From Parachaetomium inaequale (Eukaryota > Ascomycota > Sordariomycetes > Sordariales > Chaetomiaceae): 64,000 bases of DNA. The stretch spans positions 1 to 64,000 of the forward strand of contig MU854397.1 of assembly GCA_033296685.1 (NCBI GenBank), written 5' to 3'. The position numbers and the translations under genes are program-made. The notes below the pieces were generated by a model. The model worked only from the letters and a program-made list of their open reading frames with translations. It was not told where the DNA came from and made no database searches. Numbering within the stretch: the first letter of the stretch is position 1; each line of letters opens with the position of its first letter. Below are positions 55,401 through 64,000 of the stretch, in pieces.

Positions 55401-56081
55401 GACAGGCTCGAGGATGAGTCCAGTGCCCTCGCGCGGCGCAAGGCGCGGGAGACGGAGGAGCTGCGGCAGAAGGTTCGCGATCTGGAGAGGGAGGTCAAGG
55501 CGCTCGCGGGCGAGAAGGATGAGCTCGAGCATAGGGAGCGCGAGTGGCGGCGGAGGAGGGAGGAGCTGGAGGCGGTTGAGGAGCGCGCCGGCACCGAGGT
55601 TGCCGAGATGCGCACGACTGTGTCGAACCTGCGGTCGACGCTGGACGGGTCGGAGCAGCAGGTCCGGGATACAGAGAAGAAGAACGCCGAGCTGCGGCGC
55701 GCGCTGGACGACTACCGGGTGCGGTACGACAAGCTGGCCAAGGAGTCCAAGACGCTGCAGGCCAAGCTGGCGTCGCCCGCTGTTGCCAGCTCTGGGCGGA
55801 GTTCTATCGACTCGACGCGGTCTGGCAGTCTGAATGGGGCCGGGTCGCAACAGGGCGGCGGCAACCAGGATGCCATGTACCTGAAGACGATCCTGCTGCA
55901 GTTCTTGGAGCAGAAGGACAACCGGCTGCGGGCGCAGCTGGTGCCGGTGCTGGGGAAGCTGCTCAAGTTCGACAAGTAAGCGCCCTGCGTATTGTTTCCT
56001 CTGGATTACTTGCTGACAATATGGTGCAGATCGGACGAACAGAAGTGGCTTGCTGCTATTCAGCACATCAACAACAGGTAG
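52489..56081 (+). CDS. IMH1: GRIP-domain golgin (Imh1-like)
   Basis: Four exons (52489-52497, 52565-53108, 53170-55975, 56030-56081) give 1136 residues. The three-codon first exon MLQ joins RIRGAIDRTIAEEQARSR, the classic start of this family. A disordered Ser/Pro region follows, then EKLEKTYPELLRSYRIAHSR and very long coiled coil from about residue 200 to 1080, interrupted by a Lys/Ala tract near residue 515 (KKKNRKKKKGG, then poly-Ala). The C-terminal GRIP domain (YLKTILLQFLEQKDNRLRAQ and DEQKWLAAIQHI) binds Arl1-GTP at the trans-Golgi. Splice sites are GTACGT, GTTTGC and GTAAGC; the last exon has only 17 codons. A tether for endosome-to-Golgi vesicles is expected from the family. Confidence 0.92.
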
Positions 56082-56774
56082 TCGTCCAGCCCTGGCAGAC
56101 AGGCATCAGGGAGTCGGTTCAGGGTCTAGTAATGGCAGCCCTTGTACATTATGTACGATTGCCATCACCTCAGCATGTCCTGCATGGAGTACTGGTTTGG
56201 GTATGGTTGCTTGTATCGGAGCAGCACGAGCGGTTTCTCGTGGTCGGCTGCTCATCAGCAAAAGGGGGAACGGCAGCGGGACAGCTTTCTATCCTCCATC
56301 TTGCTTGCAAAGAAGTCCATCGCATCACATTTCCTATCATCTTCAGCTTCCTGTCTCTGCAGACCAAATCCCATTTGTTCTTTCGCAGTCTGCTTGGTTG
56401 ACTGCTCAACTCTCCTCGGTTACTCGGCGGCATGTTACATCAAGGCGCAACGAGCCTCTTGGCAGGCGGGCTTTTGGGCGTCTTCCTGGCTGTGAATCCG
56501 GTCAATTCTGCCGTGGGATTTGCCCTGAGGGACCAACAGCCGCTTAGCCCCGTGAAGGGGGCTCCCCCGTTGGACGGTCTACGACCCAGCCCCAGTGTTC
56601 CTGCATTCCTGCATTCCTCTCACAACCCATGACTCCAGTGACACCAGCGGCGCAACCCCGACACAGCCTACAAGTACCTGCACCTTGTCACCTCCTTTCC
56701 ACAAACCAGACCAACCTCCGTACCCCATTCCACCACTCAACTTGGCTAGGTCCACCAACCACCAACCTTGAACC
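56082..56774. other. Intergenic
   Basis: 3' flank of the golgin gene and the C-rich, ACCACCA-rich leader of the next gene. No gene. Confidence 0.5.
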
Positions 56775-58013
56775 ATGGCCGACCTACCATACCGCTTCAC
56801 AACCGACCTCGAGCAAAGTCTCAACCTCACCCCCTCCCACCCGGGGGGTCCCCCCTCCTCCGACCAACACAACACCACCACCACCACCAGCTCAACCCAC
56901 CCCCGACAATGGGACGACCCCCCCCCAGACAACCCCCCACCCGAACCCCTCACAACAACAATGCTCTTCCTCCAATCCCGCCCCACCGAGCGCCGCTACC
57001 ACGAAGCCGAAATCATGCACCTCGCCTTCTCCCCCTCCGACGCTCACCTCGCCGCCGTCGTGCCGCGCACCACCAACCTGCGCTGCACCAACCGCGAGGA
57101 CCCCCTCGGCCTGGCCGCGTGGTCGCTCGCGACGGGCAAGCGCCTCGACATCCCCGCCGGGTCCGGGTCCGGGCTCGGGGTCGCCGCGTACGGGTTCCGC
57201 GCTGGCGCGGGCGGGTTCGCCGTCAAGCCTGGGGTGGCCGATCTGGTGGTTGCGTGTCCGTATTTGATGCCTGTCGCTACGAAGCGGTATGACCTGTATG
57301 CGGCTGCGCCGGTGCCGCGGGTTGAGGTGTATGATTTGGGGAGGAGGGAGAGGCTGGCTAAGGGGGATGTGGGCGTCAGGGCGCCGGTGGCGTGGAGTGC
57401 GGATGGGATGGTGCTGGTGGGGGTGTCGGTGAGGGAGCCCAGTCGGGTGGTGGTGTTGGCGGTGCCGCCGAAGGGGAAGGATGCGGAGTTGAGGGTGGGG
57501 AGGGTGTTGATGGGGCATTTGGGGGAGGTGACGCAGCTGGCGTTTTTGCCGCTGTGGGAGAGCGGGGGGAGGGCGCTGGTGAGCGCGGGCAGGGATGGGT
57601 ATGTGAGGGTGACGTGCGTGGACACGGGGAGGACGCTGAAGCGGATGGAGGTTGTGGCCAGGGCGCCGGCGAGTATGCTGCAGGTGTCCAAGGACGGGAA
57701 GCTGGTGGTGACGGTGTGGGGGCGGGACGTGGTGCTGTGGTATCTGGAAACTGGGAGGATGCACAGCTACAACTTGGATCGGGTGCGGCAGAACGAGGGC
57801 TGGCCGCTGTGTGTCTCGCCGGACTGCAGGTATCTTGCCTGCCGGAACGAGGAGGGCTTCGACGTCAGCGATGTTGAGACGGGCAAGTTCAGGGGCGAGT
57901 TTGTCTGGACGGGGCACCCCATCACGGCGGCAGCGTTTGATAGCGATGGGGTCAAGTTGGCGATTGGGGATTACGGGGGGAGTGTGCATGTGCTTGACAT
58001 TATCACATCCTGA
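56775..58013 (+). CDS. WD40-like repeat protein
   Basis: A single exon of 412 residues starts MADLPYRFTTDLEQSLNLTP. The first 65 residues are disordered with Thr/Pro tracts. WD-like blades follow, each with an H-x-A/A-F-S-P pattern or a W-D-like end: HLAFSPSDAHLAAVV, VAWSADGMVLVGVSV, GHLGEVTQLAFLPLW...ALVSAGRDGYVRV, LQVSKDGKLVVTVWGRDVVL, PLCVSPDCRYLACRNEEGFD and HPITAAAFDSDGVKLAIGDY with VHVLDI at the end. Six or so blades give a beta-propeller scaffold. No orthologue name recognised. The third codon position becomes very G-rich in the second half, as seen in neighbouring genes. Confidence 0.78.
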   Translation: MADLPYRFTTDLEQSLNLTPSHPGGPPSSDQHNTTTTTSSTHPRQWDDPPPDNPPPEPLTTTMLFLQSRPTERRYHEAEIMHLAFSPSDAHLAAVVPRTTNLRCTNREDPLGLAAWSLATGKRLDIPAGSGSGLGVAAYGFRAGAGGFAVKPGVADLVVACPYLMPVATKRYDLYAAAPVPRVEVYDLGRRERLAKGDVGVRAPVAWSADGMVLVGVSVREPSRVVVLAVPPKGKDAELRVGRVLMGHLGEVTQLAFLPLWESGGRALVSAGRDGYVRVTCVDTGRTLKRMEVVARAPASMLQVSKDGKLVVTVWGRDVVLWYLETGRMHSYNLDRVRQNEGWPLCVSPDCRYLACRNEEGFDVSDVETGKFRGEFVWTGHPITAAAFDSDGVKLAIGDYGGSVHVLDIITS

Positions 58014-58642
58014 GGTGGAAGTTGGCATTGTCGGGCTTGGGGACAGGTGGTCAAGGGGCGGACAGATGGTCCCTGTACGAAGTAGTGTACGACCATTTAA
58101 TATTGTTCGATGACGTCCTCTAGAGACGAGCGAGGGAAGACGGGGCAAGATTATTTGCGATGATGCCGGCTACCAGCATTAATTTTGCCCATAAAAGTTC
58201 TATGTCTGCTCAGAAGGGTCCAGAAGCTGTCGTTGTTGTCGGGAGGGTGAGAAAGTGAATCTGGACCAAGTAACCCTTTTTCGGTACAGCCAGGGGGTGA
58301 GCCAGGGCGAGCCGCGGGCGGCAAGGAACTCCTTGCCAGCCCAGATCGACAGTGCTCACCGGGAACAAAGCGACTCATTTTTGTTGATAGACCCGGCCCG
58401 CTAGCATCGGTCAGAGTTGATAAGCCCACAGAACCAAAAAGGGGTGCCTATCTTGTCGTGACACCCGGGAAGAGAAGCCCGATGAGTACTGCGGGCTATA
58501 GGAATCCCCGCCATTGGTATGTATCTGTCGTGTCACCAAGGTCCAAAGCTTAGTAGGATGCTGTCATCGGCCAAGGTTTTGAGGGTGTGCAAGAGGGACT
58601 TCAGAGCAGAAATCAGAGCTAACCTTTTCCTGCGGCGCCTCA
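58014..58642. other. Convergent 3' flanks
   Basis: Spacer between the WD40-like gene and the second F-box-like gene. No gene. Confidence 0.5.
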
Positions 58643-59989
58643 TCAGTCATGCCGCTCGATCAAGCGGTTCAGAACCCATCCGGTATACAGCTCCCCCCCA
58701 AACATGCCCAGCCCCTTCAACGCCTCGACCCGTTTCCGGTCCCACAGGCAAAACCCAGCGTGCCTCCAGAGGTGCAAGGCATTATTACACTGGTCCGATG
58801 ACTGGCTGTGGCTCTGTCGGGTAGGCAGCCAGGGGATGGAGTGCAACCCTTCTCCGAACCATTTGACGTAGCGCCCCCCCAGCGCGTCCAGCCAGCCGTA
58901 TGGGGCGAGGTCGAGCCCGTCCCCGACGTAGGGCACAACCAAGCCGTCCCGGTCCCACTTGTCTGTGACCGGGTCCGGGAAGGAGGCTGCCCGGTCCGCC
59001 TGCCACGCGAGCCGCAGGGGAGTCATCTGGTACGGGTTCACGTACTCGTCGCGCAGGCGCGCGCAGTGCGCGAGCTCCATGGCCGCTGCCAGATCACGGG
59101 CGGCCCGCTCGGCGACGCCGCCATGTGTCTGCAGGAACTGGACGAGGCGGTGCAGGTGCGCAAACAGCTCGTCGAACTGGCGGGGTGGAATCCCCGGGGC
59201 TCCGTTGGCCGTCTGCGGAGAGTGGTGCACGAGCGCGAGACACAGGCGCGTGATGAAGACGTCGGCGTGGTCGATCTGCTGCATCTCCCAGGGCTCGAGC
59301 GTGCCGAGCAGGCCCAACTCCTCGCCTTGATGCGTGCTCGAGTTGCTGATAGCCGCCGTGTCCTCGAGGGTCCAGTGCTTGGGGCGCCTGGTCGCGGCCC
59401 AGGCGTTGCTCAGGATCTGGCGGCGGTAGAAGCTGCGCACGAGCCGTCGCCGCTCCAAGGGCGAGAGCGGCGCCGTGGCGGGCGCCCCGCCTCCGCCGCC
59501 GAGGTCGAACGACGCGAGCCGTGCTGTGGCGTACATGTCGGCGATGAAGTTGATCTGGTGGAGGGCGCGGCAAAGCGCCTTTAGCTCCTCGAGGTGGGGG
59601 AGGGCATCGCCCCGGATTGGCATGCCATCCTCGGTGTTACTGCCTCCAAGTATACCGTGGTATACGTTGGCCATGAGCTGTATCCATTCGATGTACCGGA
59701 GCTGGTCTGTGGGGTCCGAATAAGGGAACACAAAGAGGAACCTGGCGTCAGCTAGCACCGGGCCCAGCTCGTTTTGCAGGACCCGGAAAAGGACGGCCCG
59801 CGTTTGAACCCTGAAGCGTTGGTACACGAAGCGAGCCGTGGCGATGAAGTGGGCGAGATCGCGAATGGCGTTGATCTCGAACAAGATCTTGTCGAACAAC
59901 TCGGATGGCAGACCACCAAGATGATTGTGGGAGTCGCCATGGGGGTCCGTCTTATCCTCCGTCTGAGCTTCGGGAGCCTCTTGGGCCAT
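58643..59989 (-). CDS. F-box-like hypothetical protein, paralogue 2
   Basis: A single exon of 448 residues starts at ATG in MAQEAPEAQTEDKTDPHGDS (the frame is open further upstream without an ATG). The F-box-like motif is LGGLPSELFDKILFEINAIR followed by DLAHFIATARFVYQRF. The ELGPVLADARFLF, RQILSNAWAATRR and LEPWEMQQIDHADVFITRL segments and the end LWRHAGFCLWDRKRVEAL match the order of the gene at 34785. Adaptor role in ubiquitin ligases is inference; many fungal members are of unknown function. Two Gly/Ala tracts (DLGGGGGAPATAP) may be disordered insertions. Confidence 0.75.
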   Translation of the reverse strand: MAQEAPEAQTEDKTDPHGDSHNHLGGLPSELFDKILFEINAIRDLAHFIATARFVYQRFRVQTRAVLFRVLQNELGPVLADARFLFVFPYSDPTDQLRYIEWIQLMANVYHGILGGSNTEDGMPIRGDALPHLEELKALCRALHQINFIADMYATARLASFDLGGGGGAPATAPLSPLERRRLVRSFYRRQILSNAWAATRRPKHWTLEDTAAISNSSTHQGEELGLLGTLEPWEMQQIDHADVFITRLCLALVHHSPQTANGAPGIPPRQFDELFAHLHRLVQFLQTHGGVAERAARDLAAAMELAHCARLRDEYVNPYQMTPLRLAWQADRAASFPDPVTDKWDRDGLVVPYVGDGLDLAPYGWLDALGGRYVKWFGEGLHSIPWLPTRQSHSQSSDQCNNALHLWRHAGFCLWDRKRVEALKGLGMFGGELYTGWVLNRLIERHD

Positions 59990-60427
59990 TTTCCTAGAGG
60001 AAAATGTGTGGGGTTGATGAAGGCGAGGTGAGTGGCTCCTCTTTTGACCAGCCGTTGTTGGATGAAGTGAGAGGAAAGCGCATGAATAGTGTGATCGCTG
60101 CAGCCGGTTCGGATCTCCAGCCACTCAGGTTCCTACGGACTCGGCCCGAGGGAGGGCCACGACTTTTTTCGTCTCCCTATCAAGCAATGTTCAAATCAAA
60201 GCACAGGAAACAGAATCATGCTTGGCAGTTTCACAGAGCTTGTGATACCAGCTGCCGACGAGGATAGGCTCGGGGCTGTCTGGGAAAAGCCGACTGTCCC
60301 GGACGTAACTGTGGTGGTGAGCGTGAGGGTCAAGATCACTACAGATGCTCCTCCGGTGCCATTGGCATCAACAGTGCTTGAGGTCAAAATACCGGAGGTC
60401 CTGCTTGGTATTGTGGTGTCGGTAGTA
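59990..60427. other. Intergenic
   Basis: 5' flank of the second F-box-like gene. A Ser/Thr-rich open frame at about 60196-60427 (minus) has no ATG of its own and lies past the stop of the HET pseudogene. I see no support for a separate gene. Confidence 0.4.
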
Positions 60428-62051
60428 TTAGTCGGCAGGGGGCTGGCAGAGAACGCGATAGTTTGTGTTCCCGGCTCCCGGAAACGGTGTCGAGGTGGGC
60501 GCAAACCCTTGGCTGCTCGAGAGAACCAGAGTTGTATAATTCACCTCGATTGATGATGTGGTGAGAAGCTGCGGCGCAGAGGACGTACGGTAGGGAACGT
60601 TGAAGAGTCCCGCGTCGTCACAAGCCTCATACTCGAGCCACGACTCATTCCGCACCTTCGCAAGCGCGGAGTAATCCTTGCCCGGGACCCCCAGCCCCAA
60701 GCACCGTATCATGACACCTATCCTGTAGAACCAACCCCTCTTGTGTCCGGTAGCATGTAGTAACAGGAACTGGATACTCGCGGGCTGATCCTCCTGCGTG
60801 TCTCCCACGATCGGCAGGGCATGGACCCGATCTGTGACAGCTGCCGGAAGGTCGCCGTCAAGATTAATGAAGACGGCGGTGTCCTGCCAGGCGCCGTTCG
60901 CAAAGACATTCCAGTAACGATCTTGCCCGTCTATCCTGCTTAGCTGCAGGGTTATCAGCCAACCGGACAGACGGAGAAAACCGCTGAAGATACCGACGGT
61001 GGCGTCCTCTGTCTGTGTCTCGATGTGACAGTCCCGTATGCTCGCGACCCGCTTCCACCGGCTGCCTTCTCTCCAGCTCAATGCAATGCCCCCGTCCATG
61101 CTGGCCCAGGACCATGTTGGTGCGCGAGATGTCGATCATGCGGGGCGCTTCTCGCAGCCAGTCGTCCTTCGAATCTTGGATGATGCATAACGAGTCTATC
61201 CAGATGAAGGAAACGCCCACGGAGCGGGCGATATGGATGGCATCGCGGAACGTCCGGTCCAGGTCCGAGACCGGGATGCCGTGTAGAAGGCTTCGTTTTG
61301 ACTCTGTAGTGAGCCTCAAGACGTGGGACTGGCCCCAGCAATGGCTCAAAGTCGCATATTGGATGCTGGCTCCTGGCATTGCTGCGGTTTCTACCATCCG
61401 TATCTCGTCGGAGCATGGCCTGTCGATTTCTAGCAATCGAGTCGGGAGCGGTCTGGTCGATCCCGAAGGCTGCGTTGAGCATCGCTCGTGCTGGCCCAGG
61501 CAAGTCTTGAGCCATTCCCGAGCCACATTCATATCAAAGGGGGCGCGTGCTCGAGTGGCATGAGGATCGCGGCATTGGTGGCTCCCGCTCCCTGTGTCTT
61601 ACAAGAAAGTGTAAGTAACAAGATATTCATTAGACTTCGAACGTGCCTCGAGAGGTGTTATCGGCGAAAGCAGCATTAAATGAATATTAAGGGTACCTTT
61701 CAGAGGTAGCAATCCAAACGCACGCCAGCCGCCACCGGCTTTAAGGCCAGCCTCGTTGAAGGAGATTGTCAACCCTAGCAACCCCGGCAACCTCGGCAAC
61801 TGGCGGTCATTTACTAATCTGTACTTCGATACCGGGTACCGCGTTGCATCTTCCTCGTTCGGCGTAGCCCCATTCGCAGTCGTGCCACTCCCAGGTCGGC
61901 GCCGGCTTCGTATGTCGTCCCATAAGGCACTGCAAATAAAGCATTGGCTGCCAGCTGAATGTTGAAGCTCGGCGAGGGTCTGATGATGCGTCCTCTCTTT
62001 CTGGTCAGAGGAGTCTAATATCCCCTGGCAAGTCTGGCAAAGACGGTACAT
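60428..62051 (-). pseudogene. HET-domain gene with frame-shifting internal deletion
   Basis: The start (ATG about 62051, MYRLCQTCQGILDSSDQKER; C-x2-C) and the first intron (61696-61592, GTACCC donor, ACACAG acceptor) lead to the HET core: YATLSHCWG, FRDAIHIARSVGVSFIWIDS and LCIIQDSKDDW...MIDI. Normally MIDIYRNA is followed by some 200 residues before P-T-W-S-W-A-S. Here MIDI is followed at once by SRAPTWSWASMDGG in a different frame (junction about 61122-61130), and that frame runs on with normal HET C-terminal sequence to TGA at 60428. So several hundred bases were lost and the frame broken; the first frame ends at 60864. Heterokaryon-incompatibility function is likely lost. Confidence 0.82.
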
Positions 62052-62634
62052 AATGACAAACGAGCCGGCGAAGAGACGATAGCTCGAATTCGAATTCCAG
62101 AGACGGCGGTGAAGGCGTAGACTGTTCGACGAAGTCAAGCTGGGGGGGGGGGGGGGGAGGTGTGGCACAGAGGTCCTCTATGGGATACGTAAGGTCAGGC
62201 ACCAACTGAACAAATTCTGGTTCATGGTGCACTCAACCCCTCAGTGTGGTGAGCCTAAAGGCTTTGTTTGGCACGCTTGCAACATCCGATTCGTCCATGC
62301 CTGTTTGAGGCGTCATATGATTTCGTCGTCTCTGTTTCGCTTCGCTCACATCCAAGTGTAACCGGATGGGGTATCAGTGATTGGAACTGAGAATTGAGAT
62401 TGCTTCCAACTGTGGTGTCTATGGACAATAATTGTGGGTACAGGAGCCGTAGTCGAGGCAATGTCCGGGTCATTTCCCTGATCCTCTCCAGACCGCCGGC
62501 CCAGGAATTTCCCATTCTGTCCTGCTCGAGGTCGGCTCTTTGTAGATAGTGAGATGCAGCTCGGGGTCTAATTAGATTCACCTATCATCAGCAAGAGACA
62601 TATCCGGCGACAGCGGCGAGGAGCTATTCTAGCT
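62052..62634. other. Intergenic with poly-G tract
   Basis: 5' flank of the HET pseudogene; a further short open frame with Pro runs (from ATG 62232) lies here, but its junction to the HET frame is not clear. Contains a 16-nt poly-G. Confidence 0.45.
62142..62157. repeat. Poly-G tract
   Basis: Sixteen consecutive G residues. It lies in the presumed 5' region of the HET pseudogene. Confidence 0.85.
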
Positions 62635-63390
62635 TCAAGTTGGTTGCTCACCGTCCTGCTCCCAAACCCCCGGGATAGACGCAAGGTACTCCTCCCCGGG
62701 CATCTCGTCGCCAGCGCCCGTGACGTACAAGTGCGCGCACTCCGGGTAGAACTCCGGGGTGAAGGGCACGTGCAGAGCGACGAGCTCGTGCCGCATGAGG
62801 TACGCGCCCTGTCGGAGGCGCTCCGGGATGGTCACGCTCCACGTGTAGTTGTTGTTTGCGACCATGTGCTTTTGCGCCCACAGGCCCTCGCGCATGGTGC
62901 CCGACAGCAGGCCGGCCTGGTCGATCTTGAACCAATGCTGGCCGCCGGTGCCGTTGAAGGACGCGCACGAGGCCGGCTCGGCTCCGCAGTAGGCCATCCA
63001 CACGATGACGGGCCCAATGTCATGCGGCCAGCCGCGGTAGTAGACCTCGACTTGGGCACCGGCCGCGACCGTGGCGTACTCCTCGGCGTAGCTGCCCGGG
63101 TTGTTGCAGACCAGCGCGGGAGACGCGATGTCGACGATGGGGCTGAAGTCGATCCAGTGGCGCTGGATGGACGACTGGCCCTCTGCCGGGTAGTATGGGA
63201 AAAACCTATCGCCCATCATGACATTAGTTTGGAGCTTCTTCCAACCTCAGTGGCCTTCACTTGGAATGAGACAACACGACACCCACCCGGGTCGCCAGTC
63301 TCCTGCGATTGAGTAGTTCCAAACCCCGCCGTGCCCGACGGCCCTCGAAGAAAGCAACGCGAGAGCGACCGGGAGTAAAGAACGAGACAT
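62635..63390 (-). CDS. AA9 lytic polysaccharide monooxygenase
   Basis: Exon 1 (63390-63287) and exon 2 (63205-62635; 81-nt intron, GTGGGT donor, GATAG acceptor) give 224 residues. The signal peptide MSRSLLPVALALLSSRAVG is cut before His20, the N-terminal copper ligand (HGGVWNYSIAGDWRPG). His96 in RGWPHDIGPVIVWMAYC is the second copper ligand and Tyr188 in TPEFYPECAHLYV the axial one. LMRHELVALH carries the conserved second-sphere His174. The usual Gln two residues before the axial Tyr is Glu186 here. It has no carbohydrate-binding module. Reaction: oxidative cleavage of cellulose or related glycans outside the cell, fed by reductants; AA8 proteins in this window are possible partners. Confidence 0.92.
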
Positions 63391-63461
63391 AGTGTTCAGC
63401 GCCAGACGAAATATCGTGACTTACTCGCTGTCTTGGAAGTTGCCCTGCGGAGGGCGCTCGC

Positions 63462-63469
63462 TTTATAAA
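63462..63469 (-). promoter_or_regulatory. TATA box of the AA9 gene
   Basis: TTTATAAA lies 72-79 nt upstream of the AA9 start codon, inside a TTTATAAAG context. The position suits a fungal TATA box. No clear carbon-catabolite site was verified. Confidence 0.55.
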
Positions 63470-64000
63470 GTAAGCCATGCAAAGCAACATGGACACTGCG
63501 ACCCGCTGATTATGTCTGATTGTTAAAGTCGACACAGTGTAGAATAGATTGCTGGATGTAACCCAGCCAGAAACGATGTTGCTGCGTGTTCCGTTTCGGG
63601 AAATGTGTTCGGAGGTTCTCTCGAATTGGATCTCGTGTCAGTGTACAAAAGAGGGTGGAATGCTGAATGTAACGAACGGGCTAGGCCTCGGCCACCCTCG
63701 GCCACCCTAACCCTGAACTCTTGACCCCTGAACCCCCTGGACGAAGCGATTCCCAGATTGCACCCCGGCGCGCCCACCTCTCGCATAAAGGCATTGCTTC
63801 CTAAAGCGAGAAAACGCTTCACTCCTATAGGGCAGTGGGCATGGTAAACATTGACGGCGGTTGGCGTGTCACCGTTCGGATATGGTGGGCTGTGAAAGCA
63901 TCGAGTTGGCTCCTGCGGGTTTGTGGAGAAAGATCGATGACGCGCGCTCTGCTGCGGCCGGACAGGGTTATCTATGCAACTTAACCCAACAGTCATCAAA
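63470..64000. other. Promoter-side end of window
   Basis: Upstream region of the AA9 gene. The frame that runs to the window edge lacks a domain signal. A GCCTCGGCCACCCTCGGCCACC direct repeat lies near 63685. Confidence 0.45.

Noticed and set aside
54665..55615. 316-codon Ser/Arg-rich minus-strand frame
   Set aside because: Reverse-strand shadow of the golgin coiled coil; no introns, start or domain.
60196..60504. Ser/Thr-rich minus-strand frame past the HET pseudogene end
   Set aside because: No ATG, overlaps the tail of the HET frame and lacks splice support as a separate gene.
63523..63999. Open frame reaching the right edge of the window
   Set aside because: Low-complexity read-through upstream of the AA9 gene, no signal peptide or motif.
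1..64000. CRISPR array, prophage or bacterial operon signals
   Set aside because: No regularly spaced repeats and no Shine-Dalgarno/operon layout; intron-bearing genes show this is eukaryotic DNA.

Overview
The window is nuclear DNA of a filamentous ascomycete, most likely one of the Sordariales and possibly a Chaetomiaceae-like plant-biomass degrader. The evidence is monoexonic or few-exon genes with 45-130 nt introns (GTANGT-type donors, CTAAC/CTGAC branch sites), GC-rich coding sequence, and typical fungal families: rhodopsin-like integral membrane protein, DUF8021, DUF3176, HET domain, CVNH and AA9/AA8 proteins. About 30 genes are supported. The genus is inference; the fungal origin is not. 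No tRNA, rRNA or CRISPR was found.

Layout. 0-7 kb: the left edge ends in a short repeat element, followed by decayed, repeat-like DNA with three fragments of one protein family and a pseudogene broken by four in-frame TAG codons. 7-26 kb: an ordinary gene region with a rhodopsin-type membrane protein, secreted DUF8021 protein, AA8 cytochrome-domain protein, FtsJ-like methyltransferase, cyanovirin-N homologue, GNAT acetyltransferase, MDR oxidoreductase and a kelch-repeat membrane protein. 26-31 kb: a second AA8 protein, a 3.6 kb gene-poor stretch, then an SREBP-type bHLH factor. 33-44 kb: a disordered protein, an F-box-like protein, a DUF3176 membrane protein, two small secreted proteins each behind a copy of a duplicated upstream segment, and two small low-complexity proteins sharing a promoter motif. 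44-50 kb: a repeated-family fungal gene whose intron holds a complete ~197 bp inverted-repeat element, and two long arginine-rich disordered proteins. 50-58 kb: housekeeping genes (Lunapark, a GRIP-domain golgin, a WD40-like protein). 58-64 kb: a second F-box-like paralogue, a HET-domain pseudogene with a frame-shifting internal deletion, and an AA9 lytic polysaccharide monooxygenase.

How the genes relate. The AA9 enzyme and the two secreted haem-b (AA8) proteins fit one extracellular oxidative polysaccharide-degrading theme, with AA8 as a possible electron donor; they are dispersed, not an operon-like cluster. Lunapark and the golgin both act in the early secretory pathway and lie side by side. 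The accessory content (mobile element, HET pseudogene, small cysteine-rich secreted proteins, disordered-protein genes with a common promoter) is where the less-described biology lies. Exon boundaries were read by eye from splice consensus and reading phase. They are reliable where the phases add up to a recognised family, and less so for the small secreted genes.
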